Source of the DNA: an uncultured Bacteroidales bacterium
GTDB taxonomy: Bacteria > Bacteroidota > Bacteroidia > Bacteroidales > P3
Assembly (NCBI GenBank): GCA_949291555.1
Contig: CASEWE010000009.1
Span: forward strand, 32,620-96,619
Length of the DNA stretch: 64,000 bases
Direction: 5' to 3'
Shown here: piece after piece, positions 1 to 7,638 of the stretch
Numbering within the stretch: the first letter of the stretch is position 1
Layout: the number at the start of each line of letters is the position of its first letter
Notes under the pieces: model-generated
What the model saw: only the letters and a program-made list of their open reading frames with translations
Told to the model about the DNA's origin: nothing
Databases searched by the model: none
Translations under genes and position numbers: made by a program

Positions 1-1485
1 CTCGTCGTAAAGGTAGCGGTCGTCCATGCGGCTGCTGTCGCTTTGCAGGTAATACGATGCCGTGTTGTTGCCGGCATAGCTGAGCTTGATGCCGGCTTCG
101 AGCGAGGTCTGCATGTTGAACGGATGGGAATAGTCCATCTTGAAGCTGTAGATATTGGAGGTGAACGGCTGGTCTACATCGTAGCCCAGCGAATAGACCG
201 GATTCCCGCTCAGGAAATCGCCCGGGTAATAGCGCACGTAGTTGGAACCGGCCAAGCTGTTTTCGTTCCGGATATAATCGAAGTTCATGCTGAGTTTCCG
301 GTTGAAGGCGGTGTCGAAGGTGTGCTCGTAGTTCAGGTTCACATTATGGTTCTGGTAGCCGAAGCGGGAATTGGCTTCCTGGTTGTAGGCGTAGAGGACG
401 GAATCGGGATTCGAAGCCCCGTAGAAGCGGGTGCGGTACAGGTCGGCATTGTTGCTGCCGTGTCCTCCGCTGCCTTCGTAGGAAAGGCTCAGCACATCCG
501 ATTTGCCGATATAGTAGTCGATGCCGCCTTTCCCGTAAAAGCTCAGGTATTTGTTGCCGCCCACAGGCTGGTTGCGTTCGGACGCATTGATGGTGTTGCG
601 GCTGCCGTCCGCATAGTTGTTATAGCCGTACATCGTGGAAGTCTGCGAGCCTTGGTAGGCGGAGAACGAACCGTAGAGGGTGAATTTCTTTTGGCGGTAG
701 TTGAGGTCGAAGCCGGCGTTGTAGCCCACGTGGCGGTTCACCCGGATGCCGGCATCCACCGAGCCGGAGAAGCCGGTGGCATGGATGCGGGTGGTCTTGA
801 GGTTGATGATGCCGCCGGTGCCTTCGGCATCGTACCTGGAAGAGGGATTGGTCATGACCTCGATTTTCTCAATCGTGTTGCCGGGCATGCTGCGCAGGTA
901 GTTGGCCAGGTTCTGGCCGCTCATGTGGGTGGGGCGGTCGTCTACCAAGACCAAGACCCCGCTCTGGCCGTTGAGCGAAATGTTGTCGTCCTTATCCACG
1001 GTCACGCCGGGGAACTTCTTCAGCATCTCGAAGGCGTTGTCCGACTGGGTGATGATGCTTTGGGAAATGTTCATCGTGATTTTTCCGGCCTCCATTTCCA
1101 TGATGGGGCGTTTGGCGGTCACGACCACTTCGTCCAATTGCACGCTCGAAGAGGTCATGCGGATTTCCCCTACATGGACTTGCCGCTGGCTTGCATCGAT
1201 TTCGAACACTCCGGAATTGCTGCGGTGGTAGGCCAAGACCGCAGCCTGGACGAAATACCGGCCTGCCGGCACCCGCTTGAATTCGAAATAGCCGCTGTCG
1301 GACGAAGCCATGCCCATGACCTGGGTGCTGTCGGAGGCTTTGACGAGCACCACATTGGCAAAGGGGATGCCCTCCGAAGTACGGGCATCGATGATGCTGC
1401 CTTTCACGTTGCCGGTCTGGGCCGCGAGTTTGGAAACCGGCAGGAAGAAGAGCAGGGAGATGAAGGCGAGGAGGGTGGTTTTCAT
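1..1485 (-). CDS. TonB-dependent receptor-type outer membrane beta-barrel protein (3' end beyond window)
   Basis: The minus-strand frame opens with a signal peptide (MKTTLLAFISLLFFLPVSKL, Ala-rich cleavage region) and is still open at the window edge, so the C-terminal barrel is missing. A carboxypeptidase-regulatory-like (CarboxypepD_reg) domain covers about residues 25-105 (GSIIDARTSEGIPFANVVLV). A plug domain follows (TSSSVQLDEVVVTAKRPIM, then MLKKFPGVTVDKDDNISLNG, and YDAEGTGGIINL). The rest is Tyr/Asn/Ser-rich beta-strand sequence. This layout is the OMP_b-brl_3/TonB receptor family, acting in the outer membrane. The substrate cannot be read from sequence. An in-frame ATG two codons upstream (1491) is an alternative start. 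It has its own -7 box and also lies last in the ABC/GntR/GIN operon, which suggests co-regulation with it. Confidence 0.9.
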   Translation of the reverse strand, partial: MKTTLLAFISLLFFLPVSKLAAQTGNVKGSIIDARTSEGIPFANVVLVKASDSTQVMGMASSDSGYFEFKRVPAGRYFVQAAVLAYHRSNSGVFEIDASQRQVHVGEIRMTSSSVQLDEVVVTAKRPIMEMEAGKITMNISQSIITQSDNAFEMLKKFPGVTVDKDDNISLNGQSGVLVLVDDRPTHMSGQNLANYLRSMPGNTIEKIEVMTNPSSRYDAEGTGGIINLKTTRIHATGFSGSVDAGIRVNRHVGYNAGFDLNYRQKKFTLYGSFSAYQGSQTSTMYGYNNYADGSRNTINASERNQPVGGNKYLSFYGKGGIDYYIGKSDVLSLSYEGSGGHGSNNADLYRTRFYGASNPDSVLYAYNQEANSRFGYQNHNVNLNYEHTFDTAFNRKLSMNFDYIRNENSLAGSNYVRYYPGDFLSGNPVYSLGYDVDQPFTSNIYSFKMDYSHPFNMQTSLEAGIKLSYAGNNTASYYLQSDSSRMDDRYLYDE

Positions 1486-1518
1486 GGGCATGGCGTCAAC
1501 TTTCTTTTTTGCTGGATG

Positions 1519-1526
1519 CAAATGTA
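1519..1526 (-). promoter_or_regulatory. Bacteroidota -7 box upstream of the TonB receptor gene
   Basis: Read on the minus strand this is TACATTTG, a perfect TAnnTTTG -7 element, 33-41 nt before the start codon. It sits behind an A-tract; no good -33 TTG was found at 19-21 nt. Confidence 0.5.
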
Positions 1527-1581
1527 ATGTTTTTTTTTTTCAATTAGTTACGGTATTCTTGCGTTTTTTTTTGGATGTATT

Positions 1582-2400
1582 TCAAGCACTTGCCGGCTGT
1601 TTCCCGGGCTTGATCGAGCCGGCGCCCGAAGACGAGACGGAGGTTTCCGGATTCCCGTAGTAGCGGATGTCGGATGCACCGGAGGCTTCGGCTTTCAAAT
1701 GCCGGATTACGGTCATATTGGCGTTAGACGCGCCGGAAGTTTTCACCTCCAGGCGGTCGAAAGCCATTTCCCGGCTTTTGAAGCTGCTGGCTCCGCTCAG
1801 TTTCATCGAGCCTTGGCGGATGTGCCCGCCGGGATTGGCAAAAGATGCGCCCGAAAGCTGGATTACGGCCTGGTTGGCATCGCAATGGCCGCCAAACTGG
1901 CTGGCACCGGAGCATTTTACCTGCAACTTGCCGGTTTTTAGCGGTATTCGTACAAAGGAAGCACCGGAAATCCGGATGTCAAGCTCTTTGGAACGCAAGG
2001 TGTCATGGCTGGTTGCCGAAGCGGCACCCGAACAGCGGATGCTTTTGAGGTCTTGGCAGAAGAGCTTGGCTTTGATTCCGGCATTGTCTGTCCGGATCCG
2101 GGCATCCAAGTCCAGGATCAGTTTCCCGTTTTCGCATTGGATCCGGAGATAGGGCATCAGGATCGAATCCGTTTCCACATAGAGGGAATCCTTTTGGGAA
2201 GGAATCAGTTCCACTTGGTAATTGTATGCCGCGTGCAGCTGGTCGAAATCCGGCAGGTTGAATGCTTTCGAGGCGGTAATGCCGCTTGGATGCAGTTTTT
2301 CGGCTTTGCCCGGGATGCCGATGGAGCAGGAGGTGGCCGGCAGGGAAAGCAGGAACGCGGCAAGCAGCGGGAGCAGGGAAGGAAGGTTTTTCGGTTTCAT
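1582..2400 (-). CDS. GIN-domain (DUF2807) lipoprotein, putative head GIN adhesin
   Basis: 272 codons. The N-terminus carries a signal peptide ending LLSLPATSCS, a lipobox, so it is probably lipid-anchored. After about residue 45 the protein has repeated short beta-helix turns built around Ser-Gly-Ala-Ser: CSGAAS, RISGASF, KCSGAS, QLSGASF, KLSGASS, KTSGAS, EASGAS, SSSGAG. This is the signature of the head GIN domain (DUF2807), a right-handed beta-solenoid often found in Bacteroidota near GntR/ABC operons. Its biochemical role is not known. It follows the GntR gene by 122 bp containing a hairpin, and precedes the TonB receptor, so it probably belongs to the same regulon. Confidence 0.85.
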   Translation of the reverse strand: MKPKNLPSLLPLLAAFLLSLPATSCSIGIPGKAEKLHPSGITASKAFNLPDFDQLHAAYNYQVELIPSQKDSLYVETDSILMPYLRIQCENGKLILDLDARIRTDNAGIKAKLFCQDLKSIRCSGAASATSHDTLRSKELDIRISGASFVRIPLKTGKLQVKCSGASQFGGHCDANQAVIQLSGASFANPGGHIRQGSMKLSGASSFKSREMAFDRLEVKTSGASNANMTVIRHLKAEASGASDIRYYGNPETSVSSSGAGSIKPGKQPASA

Positions 2401-2440
2401 GCGTGTGTTTTTTGTGTGTTTCAGGACGATTTTTTTTCAT

Positions 2441-2466
2441 GTCCTCCCTGCGTGCGCAGGGAGGAC
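2441..2466. other. Perfect 11-bp hairpin between GntR and GIN genes
   Basis: Arms GTCCTCCCTGC / GCAGGGAGGAC with a 4-nt loop. No T-tract follows on either strand, so it may be an mRNA-stability or attenuating structure rather than a simple terminator. Confidence 0.5.
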
Positions 2467-2521
2467 GGGAGATTCGAAGGGGCTAAGCGGCGGGGCGTGG
2501 GGAAAAGGCGCAAGGAGGCAT

Positions 2522-2899
2522 TCAAGGCTTGGCCGGATCCAAGCCGCCGGGTTGCTTGTCGAATGCTTGCTGGAGTTCCTCGAAACGGAGGCCCAGAAGC
2601 TTCATCCGGTTCAGGAACGCCGGGACGGCCTGCAGGAATTCTTCCCGCATCAGGTCCATGGCGCGCTGCCGGCTGTCGGGCGAAATCAGGAAGCCGATGC
2701 CCCGTTTGCTGTAGATGATGCCGTTGCGTTCCAGATGCTCGTAGGCCCGCATCACGGTGTTGGGGTTGACGGCCAATTGCATCCCGAACTCCCTTACCGA
2801 CGGGATCTTGTCTTCGGGCTTGTGTTCGCCGTTTAATACTTTCTCGCAGACGTATTCCGCGATCTGTTCGTATATGGGTTTGTCTTGTCTGAATTCCAT
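2522..2899 (-). CDS. GntR family (YtrA-type) transcriptional regulator
   Basis: 125 aa from the ATG at 2899 (MEFRQDKPIYEQIAEYV). Residues 5-75 form a GntR winged helix (PEDKIPSVREFGMQLAVNPN, NTVMRAYEHLERNGIIYSKR, GIGFLIS). Only a short helical tail follows, as in the YtrA subfamily, which lacks a large effector-binding domain. Reading further upstream to 3013 is possible but enters the repeat region; the 2899 start gives the usual family length. YtrA-type genes typically sit with ABC transporters, as here, and repress their own operon. The inverted repeat at 5182-5203 is a plausible target. Confidence 0.9.
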   Translation of the reverse strand: MEFRQDKPIYEQIAEYVCEKVLNGEHKPEDKIPSVREFGMQLAVNPNTVMRAYEHLERNGIIYSKRGIGFLISPDSRQRAMDLMREEFLQAVPAFLNRMKLLGLRFEELQQAFDKQPGGLDPAKP

Positions 2900-2976
2900 G
2901 GCTTTTGTTTTTCGGCGTGTGATAACGGATAATCTGGCTTCGTTGCACTCCCTTGGCGGAATCCTCACGTGCAAAA

Positions 2977-3031
2977 GTACGCTCCGGTTCGCCTGCGGTC
3001 GTGCGCCTTGCATCTTATCCGTTCTGGCATG
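2977..3031 (+). repeat. 55-bp intergenic repeat, copy 1
   Basis: Begins GTACGCTCC and ends CTGGCATG. Aligned with the reverse complement of copy 2 (3073-3127) it matches at about 39 of 55 positions without gaps, including a 12-base block GCCTTGCATCTT. Confidence 0.7.
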
Positions 3032-3072
3032 CCGTGGTCAGTGAGGGAATTGATTTTGGGGTATTGTGTTTT

Positions 3073-3127
3073 CATGTCAGGACGGGCAAGATGCAAGGCT
3101 GCCGAAGGTGAGGGCGCGGGAGCGTAC
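3073..3127 (-). repeat. 55-bp intergenic repeat, copy 2 (inverted)
   Basis: Reverse complement of the copy 1 family (CATGTCAGGACGGGCAAG ... GAGCGTAC). Separated from copy 3 by only 4 bases, so copies 2 and 3 together form a long imperfect palindrome of about 116 bp. Confidence 0.7.
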
Positions 3128-3131
3128 TAAG

Positions 3132-3188
3132 GTACGTGACCAAGCCCGAATCCTGAAGGCAACGCCGCAGATTGCCTGTCCTCACATG
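3132..3188 (+). repeat. 57-bp intergenic repeat, copy 3
   Basis: Begins GTACGTGACC and ends CCTCACATG. It aligns less closely to copies 1/2, sharing the GTACG start, the GCC/TTGCC core and a CCTGTCC-type end. It lies directly against the stop codon of the permease gene. Confidence 0.6.
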
Positions 3189-3192
3189 AAAA

Positions 3193-3975
3193 TCAGAATT
3201 GCTGGCGGCGCATGGCGATATAAGCCCACACCCACAACCCTACCGGCACAATGATATTGAAGAACACGGACAGGATCCGGGCAAAGCGGGTCCCGGCTTC
3301 CGCAAGGAAGGTGTAAACGCCTCCGTCGTAGGAATTCAAGGCCGCGTCGATGCCGATGGAGCCGATGATGCCGATGGCGATGCAGGCGCAGCAGAATGTC
3401 AGCACGGTTTTCCAGAACTTCTTGGTCTTGAAGAAGTAAATGCCCCAGATGCAGATGGCTTGCATGGAAATGACGTTCCAGAATCTGGATTCGAAGAAAC
3501 CGAGGTTGAAGTCCGTATTGATGGAGATTGTCTTGTTGCCGAAAACGTGCCAAGGCTGCATCATCACCTCGTTGACACCGGTCAGGGCCAAGCCGATCAC
3601 GCTCAGCAGCCAGCTGAAAAACAGCAGCAGGAACGGTATCAAGACAAGGCACTGGAACATGCTTACCGCGAATTTCTCGCTTTGCGAGGCGGGGAGCATG
3701 GTGGCGTTGACCCCTTTGGTAGTGTGGAAGAGATGCTTGTAGAGCATGAAAGGCAGGAAGATGATGACGGCAAGACTGAAGGTGGTCAGGATGCTTTTGG
3801 CTCCGATCATCCCGTTGATGCCTCCGAAAAGCATTCCGAGGAGATAAATGCCAAGCTGGCCAGCGAGCAAGGACAAGTAAAGCTTGTAGTTGCGAGCGAT
3901 TTCGCTTTTGAGAAGCAATCCTATGCGGGGGAAAGAAAATTCCGTTGTCATGGTACTATTGTTTCGAGTTTCCAT
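3193..3975 (-). CDS. ABC-2-like membrane permease subunit
   Basis: 260 aa integral membrane protein with about six hydrophobic segments (YLSLLAGQLGIYLLGMLFGG; FSLAVIIFLPFML; LVLIPFLLLFFSWLLSVIGL; VISMQAICIWGIYFF; VLTFCCACIAIGIIGSIGI; VFFNIIVPVGLWVWAYIAM). It ends in a basic MRRQQF tail. No named family was recognised, but it lies 39 bp downstream of an ABC ATPase in the same operon as a GntR regulator, so it is most likely the transmembrane half of that transporter. An in-frame ATG at 3951 (MTTEFSF) is an alternative start. The substrate is unknown; export is the usual role for GntR/YtrA-linked ABC pairs. Confidence 0.75.
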   Translation of the reverse strand: METRNNSTMTTEFSFPRIGLLLKSEIARNYKLYLSLLAGQLGIYLLGMLFGGINGMIGAKSILTTFSLAVIIFLPFMLYKHLFHTTKGVNATMLPASQSEKFAVSMFQCLVLIPFLLLFFSWLLSVIGLALTGVNEVMMQPWHVFGNKTISINTDFNLGFFESRFWNVISMQAICIWGIYFFKTKKFWKTVLTFCCACIAIGIIGSIGIDAALNSYDGGVYTFLAEAGTRFARILSVFFNIIVPVGLWVWAYIAMRRQQF

Positions 3976-4014
3976 AATGATAGTGATTTCGGGTTCTTGG
4001 TTTTCGATTGCAGG

Positions 4015-4956
4015 TTATTCATCGGGTTGGTTGTCATTGGTTCGCGGCTTTTCATCCAAGCCGGCATCGCCCTTGATCCGCTGCGCCATCTCATCGGCGA
4101 AGCTGCGCTTGGGTTCCAGGTCTTCCCCGTTGATGAACATCCGCTTGAAGAGATCTTTGTTCTGAATGGCCGCATTGAACAGCATTTCGATATTGACCCG
4201 GGTCTCTTCGCCGCTTTCGTTGAAGCCGACCACGGCGTAGCCGCCGATCGCGTTCTCGCGGTAGAGGTCCTTGTCCGATTTCTGCGGCCGGATGCCGAAC
4301 CAGAGCTTGCGGGAGATGTCTTCGATGCTGTTGTTGAGCAATACCTGGTTGTGTTCCAATATCACGATGGGGTCGATCAGGTTTTCCAAGTCCCTTACCT
4401 GGTGGGTGGAGATGACGAAGCATTTGTCATCGCTGGCCGCTTGGGCGATCAGGCGGCGGAAAATGCCTTTGGAGGGGATATCCATGCCGTTGGTGGGTTC
4501 GTCCAGGAGAAGGAGCTTGGTGTTGCAGGCCAAGGCGAAGCTCATCATGGCTTTTTTCTGCTGGCCGTGCGAGGACTGGGAAATCTTTTTGGTAGGGTTC
4601 AGCCCGAATTCGCTCACGTAATGCGCCAATTGCTCGTGGTTGAAATGGGGGTAGAAGGGGGCGTAGAGTTTCACGTATTCGTTCAGGCTGAGGGCTGCCG
4701 GGTCGATGACTTCGGGCAGGTAGTAGATTTCGGAGAGCAGGGAGGCCGTGCGCAGGCGAGGTTCCTGTCCTAATATGCGGATGCTGCCTTCGGCAGGGAT
4801 GCGGAGCCCGGCTAAGAGGCGGAGCAGGGTGGTCTTGCCGACCCCGTTTTCTCCCAAGAGTCCGTAGATGTAGCCGGCTTTCATCTCCATGTTCAGTTGT
4901 TCGAACACGGTCTGGTGCTTGCCATAGCGGAAGCTGAGGTTCTTTATTTCAATCAT
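4015..4956 (-). CDS. ABC transporter ATP-binding protein
   Basis: 313 aa. Walker A GENGVGKTT lies near residues 35-43, Walker B LLLLDEP follows, and the H-loop is ISTHQ. The signature loop reads SHGQQKK instead of LSGGQ, a degenerate form seen in DrrA/YtrB-like exporters. A C-terminal extension of about 90 residues follows the ATPase fold. It probably energises the permease encoded immediately downstream. The gene begins 43 bp after the small 35-codon gene, so the operon order is small gene, ATPase, permease, then the repeats and GntR. Confidence 0.93.
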   Translation of the reverse strand: MIEIKNLSFRYGKHQTVFEQLNMEMKAGYIYGLLGENGVGKTTLLRLLAGLRIPAEGSIRILGQEPRLRTASLLSEIYYLPEVIDPAALSLNEYVKLYAPFYPHFNHEQLAHYVSEFGLNPTKKISQSSHGQQKKAMMSFALACNTKLLLLDEPTNGMDIPSKGIFRRLIAQAASDDKCFVISTHQVRDLENLIDPIVILEHNQVLLNNSIEDISRKLWFGIRPQKSDKDLYRENAIGGYAVVGFNESGEETRVNIEMLFNAAIQNKDLFKRMFINGEDLEPKRSFADEMAQRIKGDAGLDEKPRTNDNQPDE

Positions 4957-4998
4957 GGTTTTTGAATTTTATCGGGTTGCTGGATCTGTTCTGTCTTT

Positions 4999-5106
4999 TC
5001 ATGCAAAAAGGTAGCGGTCGTTTTTGCGGCGGTTGCCTTCGCGGTTTTCAAAGAGCGTGCTGTAGTTGAACGACAAGCTTTTGTGGAAGAATTTTTTGTT
5101 GAACAT
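4999..5106 (-). CDS. Possible 35-aa small protein, first gene of the ABC/GntR operon
   Basis: ATG at 5106, TGA at 4999-5001. It is preceded by AGGAGGACAAAACC, one of the strongest Shine-Dalgarno matches in the window. The peptide starts MFNKKFFHKSLSFNYSTLFE and is basic and aromatic with no hydrophobic helix. It lies between a good promoter/operator pair (5182-5239) and the ABC ATPase gene. No family was recognised. It could be a real small protein or a translated leader that controls expression of the downstream genes. Confidence 0.55.
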   Translation of the reverse strand: MFNKKFFHKSLSFNYSTLFENREGNRRKNDRYLFA

Positions 5107-5181
5107 GGTTTTGTCCTCCTATTGTTTTGTTGTTTGCATTCGGGTCGGCCGGATTTTCCAGACCACTTACTGTTTTAATGA

Positions 5182-5203
5182 GCTACTGTATTACTGAAGT
5201 AGC
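5182..5203. promoter_or_regulatory. Likely operator of the GntR/YtrA-type regulator
   Basis: Perfect 6-bp inverted repeat GCTACT-N10-AGTAGC (inner sequence GTATTACTGA). It lies immediately downstream of the -7 box, where a bound repressor would block initiation. Spacing and TACT/AGTA half-sites resemble known YtrA-type operators; assignment to this regulator is inference. Confidence 0.55.
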
Positions 5204-5209
5204 ACACCA

Positions 5210-5239
5210 CAAAAGTACATCAAATTTTAATACCTGCAA
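5210..5239 (-). promoter_or_regulatory. Promoter of the small-gene/ABC/GntR operon
   Basis: On the minus strand: TTG (5237-5239), 19 nt, then TACTTTTG (5210-5217), a full match to the Bacteroidota consensus TTG-N19-21-TAnnTTTG. It drives a leader of about 100 nt before the small gene. Confidence 0.75.
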
Positions 5240-5288
5240 GTTTTTTCAGGATTTTTTTTCGAGATTTTTCGTGAGAATTTATAAATAT

Positions 5289-5321
5289 CTTAAAGACAAT
5301 TATTTAAATATGTCTTTTAAG
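5289..5321. other. AT-rich inverted repeat downstream of the MFS gene
   Basis: Arms CTTAAAGACA / TGTCTTTTAAG around a 12-nt AT-rich loop, 30 bp beyond the MFS stop codon. It could end the MFS transcript or be an upstream element of the divergent region; the sequence does not decide. Confidence 0.4.
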
Positions 5322-5350
5322 AGAAAGGATGGGGGGGCGTTTTCTGCTTT

Positions 5351-6562
5351 TCAAACCCGGTGCCGGGTCGCGATGCAGGAAAAGAGCAATGCCAGCAGCA
5401 CGATGCCCGCAAGGGCCAGCACGAAGAAGTTCCAGCCATAAGCGGTGAGGACGATGCCGGAAGAGGCCCCGATGATGCTGGAGCCGGCGTAATAGAACAG
5501 CCAGTAGAGGCAGGTGGCGCTGCTTTTGGCCCGGTGCGCCCGGATGGAAACGATGCGGCTCGACATGGCATTGGCGCCGGAGAAAGCGAAAGTGACGATG
5601 CCTAAGCCGGCAATCAAGGCCCAGAGTTCCATCACCAAGAGCAGAAGCACCCCGGCAAGCATTAGCAGCAGGGATATTTTCAGCAAAAGGGCGGCGTCGT
5701 GCCGGTCTGACAGCCATCCGATGCACAGGGAACCCGCCACGCCGGCAATGTACATCAGGAAAATCATCGCCACGATGTAGTGGGGCAAATTGAACGGTTC
5801 GGCTTCGAGGACAAAGGAAATGTAGTTGTACACGCTGACAAAAGCACCCAGGATCAAGGCTGCCGTCAGGAACAGGCCTAAGAATGCGAAATGCGCCAGG
5901 AAGCTGCCCATGCGGCGCAGTTTGATCCGCACGTCCGTATGCTGGGGGTGGAAGTGCAGGGAGGCCGGGAACCGCCGGGCAAAGACCAGCCCGACGGCCA
6001 AGGCGGCCAAGCCGAAAACGAGCGCGGTGATGTGCCAGCTGCTCCAGCCGGCAATCAGGGCGCCGCAAACCCGCCCGGACATTCCTCCGATGGTATTCCC
6101 GCTCAGGTACAGGCTAATGGCAGTGCCTAAGACGGCCGGGCTCACTTCTTCGTTCAGGTAGGCCAGAGCCACGGCCGAGACGCCGGAAAGGGCCATTCCT
6201 TTGAGAAGGCTCAAGGCCAGGACCAACGGGAAGTTCCAGGCGAGCGAGGTCAGCAAGGTGAGGATGGCCGAAGCGATCAGCGAGAAGCTCATCAGTCTGG
6301 CGCGTCCTACGGCATCGGCCTTGAAGGCCCAGATGAACAAGCCGGCCGCCATGCCTAAGGTGGAGAACGAAACGGCAAGGCTGCTGGCGGCCGGGGAGAC
6401 GGAAAATTCCTGGCAAATATCCCCTAAGACAGGTTGGAACAGGTACAATTGGGCAAAGACCGAGAGGCCGGAAAGAAAGATGCAGTTCCGTATGCGCTTG
6501 AAGCGGACAGACCCCATTTCCGCTTTGGGATGGTGCATTTTCAGGCTATGGCTCCGGTCCAT
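5351..6562 (-). CDS. MFS transporter (YnfM-like, 12 TM)
   Basis: 403 aa from ATG 6562 (MDRSHSLKMHHPKAEMGSV); a second ATG at 6538 is nearly as good. About twelve hydrophobic helices are visible. After TM2 comes the loop FKADAVGRARLMSF, a degenerate MFS motif A, and a matching loop in the second half (GWLSDRHDAALLLK). This bipartite layout is that of drug/metabolite proton antiporters of the major facilitator superfamily; it is closest in style to YnfM/arabinose-efflux-type permeases. The frame stays open upstream to 6973, but that part is Arg/Pro-rich and not transporter-like. The substrate is unknown, and neighbours (bL38, HU) give no hint. Confidence 0.88.
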   Translation of the reverse strand: MDRSHSLKMHHPKAEMGSVRFKRIRNCIFLSGLSVFAQLYLFQPVLGDICQEFSVSPAASSLAVSFSTLGMAAGLFIWAFKADAVGRARLMSFSLIASAILTLLTSLAWNFPLVLALSLLKGMALSGVSAVALAYLNEEVSPAVLGTAISLYLSGNTIGGMSGRVCGALIAGWSSWHITALVFGLAALAVGLVFARRFPASLHFHPQHTDVRIKLRRMGSFLAHFAFLGLFLTAALILGAFVSVYNYISFVLEAEPFNLPHYIVAMIFLMYIAGVAGSLCIGWLSDRHDAALLLKISLLLMLAGVLLLLVMELWALIAGLGIVTFAFSGANAMSSRIVSIRAHRAKSSATCLYWLFYYAGSSIIGASSGIVLTAYGWNFFVLALAGIVLLALLFSCIATRHRV

Positions 6563-6901
6563 GGTTGTTTGGGATTTTGTTTGGGCGCGATGCCGGGGCA
6601 TCGTGTCCGCTTGGTGCTTCGAAGCCCTTTTTGTTGCCGCGGTTTCCCTTTCGAGCCGGATTCCATCGGGCCGGCTCCTTTTGGGGCGCGCCTGTGCCGG
6701 GCCGGCCTTTCCCCGGGGAAGGCACCTTCTGCAGGATAAGGATAGTTGTGCCCGTGGAAAATCTTTCCTGGAGCGGGCCTCTGTTCTTCCAAGCGGACGG
6801 CCTTTGCGGAAAACCGGTTTCGGTGCGGATGAAAGCGGTATCTGGCTGGAAGTGCTTGCCGGATGAAGTTCCCCTTCCCCTGCCGGATAAAACATTCCTA
6901 T
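6563..6901. other. Noncoding stretch upstream of the MFS gene
   Basis: No convincing gene on either strand. It is GC-rich, with short palindromes such as GATGCCGGGGCATC near 6589-6602. No clear -7 box for the MFS gene was found here. Confidence 0.4.
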
Positions 6902-6905
6902 AAAA

Positions 6906-6935
6906 AAAAGGATCCGCATTTTTGCGAATCCTTTT
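6906..6935 (-). terminator. Terminator after the HU-bL38 transcript
   Basis: Hairpin AAAAGGATCCGCA / TGCGAATCCTTTT with a TTTT loop and one mismatch. On the minus strand it runs into eight T residues, a good intrinsic terminator 45 bp after the bL38 stop. Confidence 0.75.
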
Positions 6936-6980
6936 CCCGACACGAACAGCCTTTGCGGCAGCACGGCCTTCAAGGCAAGT

Positions 6981-7070
6981 TTACTTGTTCTTATGACGAT
7001 TCTTGCGCAAGCGTTTTTTGCGCTTGTGCGTGGCCATCTTATGTCTTTTACGTTTTTTTCCGCTGGGCAT
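6981..7070 (-). CDS. Small basic ribosomal protein bL38-type (AURKAIP1/COX24-like)
   Basis: 29 aa, starting MPSGKKRKRHKMATHKRKKR and ending RLRKNRHKNK, more than half Lys/Arg/His. Peptides of this form are conserved in Bacteroidota and correspond to bL38, a small protein seen in Bacteroidota ribosomes and related to the C-terminal motif of mitochondrial AURKAIP1/COX24. Its stop is followed by an intrinsic terminator. It starts 1 nt after the HU stop codon, so the two are almost certainly co-translated. The gene is short enough to be missed by standard gene callers. Confidence 0.85.
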   Translation of the reverse strand: MPSGKKRKRHKMATHKRKKRLRKNRHKNK

Positions 7071-7071
7071 G

Positions 7072-7362
7072 TTATTTGACTTTTAAATTGTTTTTTACTT
7101 CGTCTTTGAAAGGCTTGGCGGGCTTGAAAGCCGGAATCTTATGGGCGGGGATCACAATGGATTGTTCTTTGGAAATGTTCCTCCCTGCTTTCTGGGCCCG
7201 GGTCTTGATGATGAAACTGCCGAACCCTCTCAGGTAGATGTTTTCCCCTTTGGTCATGGTTTCCTTGACTACATCCATGAAAGTTTCTACCGTTGCCAAA
7301 ACCGTAACCCTTTCGATACCGGTTTTTTCTGCGATGGCAGCTACGACTTCTGCTTTTGTCAT
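7072..7362 (-). CDS. hup: HU/IHF family DNA-binding protein
   Basis: 96 aa from ATG 7362, preceded by TAGGAGAAAAGACA. The HU fold is visible: MTKAEVVAAIAEKTGIER, dimerisation helices, and the conserved RGFGSFIIKTRAQKAGRNIS stretch before the DNA-binding arm, which contains the usual Pro (VIPAHKIPAFKPAKPFKD). It bends and compacts DNA as a dimer. The frame extends upstream to 7485, but the Shine-Dalgarno and family length fix the start at 7362. It is transcribed from a strong promoter at 7483-7514 and coupled to the bL38 gene. Confidence 0.95.
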   Translation of the reverse strand: MTKAEVVAAIAEKTGIERVTVLATVETFMDVVKETMTKGENIYLRGFGSFIIKTRAQKAGRNISKEQSIVIPAHKIPAFKPAKPFKDEVKNNLKVK

Positions 7363-7482
7363 TGTCTTTTCTCCTAATATGTTATTATACTCAAATACGA
7401 ACCGGGAAACGGAACACGTCGGAAACATCTCGCAGGGGTTCCGGTTGCCGGCCTGTTTGAAACACGACGGCGAATAGAACTG

Positions 7483-7514
7483 CAAAAGTATCTGTTTTTT
7501 AGCGAAAAAACAAA
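7483..7514 (-). promoter_or_regulatory. Promoter of hup-bL38
   Basis: Minus strand TTTG (7511-7514), 20 nt, TACTTTTG (7483-7490): a full Bacteroidota promoter match, with a leader of about 115 nt before hup. Confidence 0.8.
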
Positions 7515-7630
7515 GCCTTGTCTTGCTGTTTGTTTATGTATCTTATAATCAATTGTTTTGTTGTTTTTTAGCGGTTCTTGCGGGAATTTGCGGGCAAAAA
7601 GAGGGGAAAGGGGCAAAAAGGAATATTCCG

Positions 7631-7638
7631 TATCTTTG
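7631..7638 (+). promoter_or_regulatory. -7 box upstream of fabD
   Basis: TATCTTTG, a perfect TAnnTTTG, 140 nt upstream of the fabD start. No TTG at the right distance, so the -33 element is weak. It lies in the intergenic region shared with the divergent hup promoter. Confidence 0.5.

Noticed and set aside
43..1527. 494-codon open frame on the plus strand
   Set aside because: Antisense to the TonB receptor; Val/His-rich mirror sequence.
2003..2440. Basic frame starting MKKNRPETHK on the minus strand overlapping the GIN gene
   Set aside because: Overlaps the lipoprotein in another frame and has no protein-like features after the first 20 residues.
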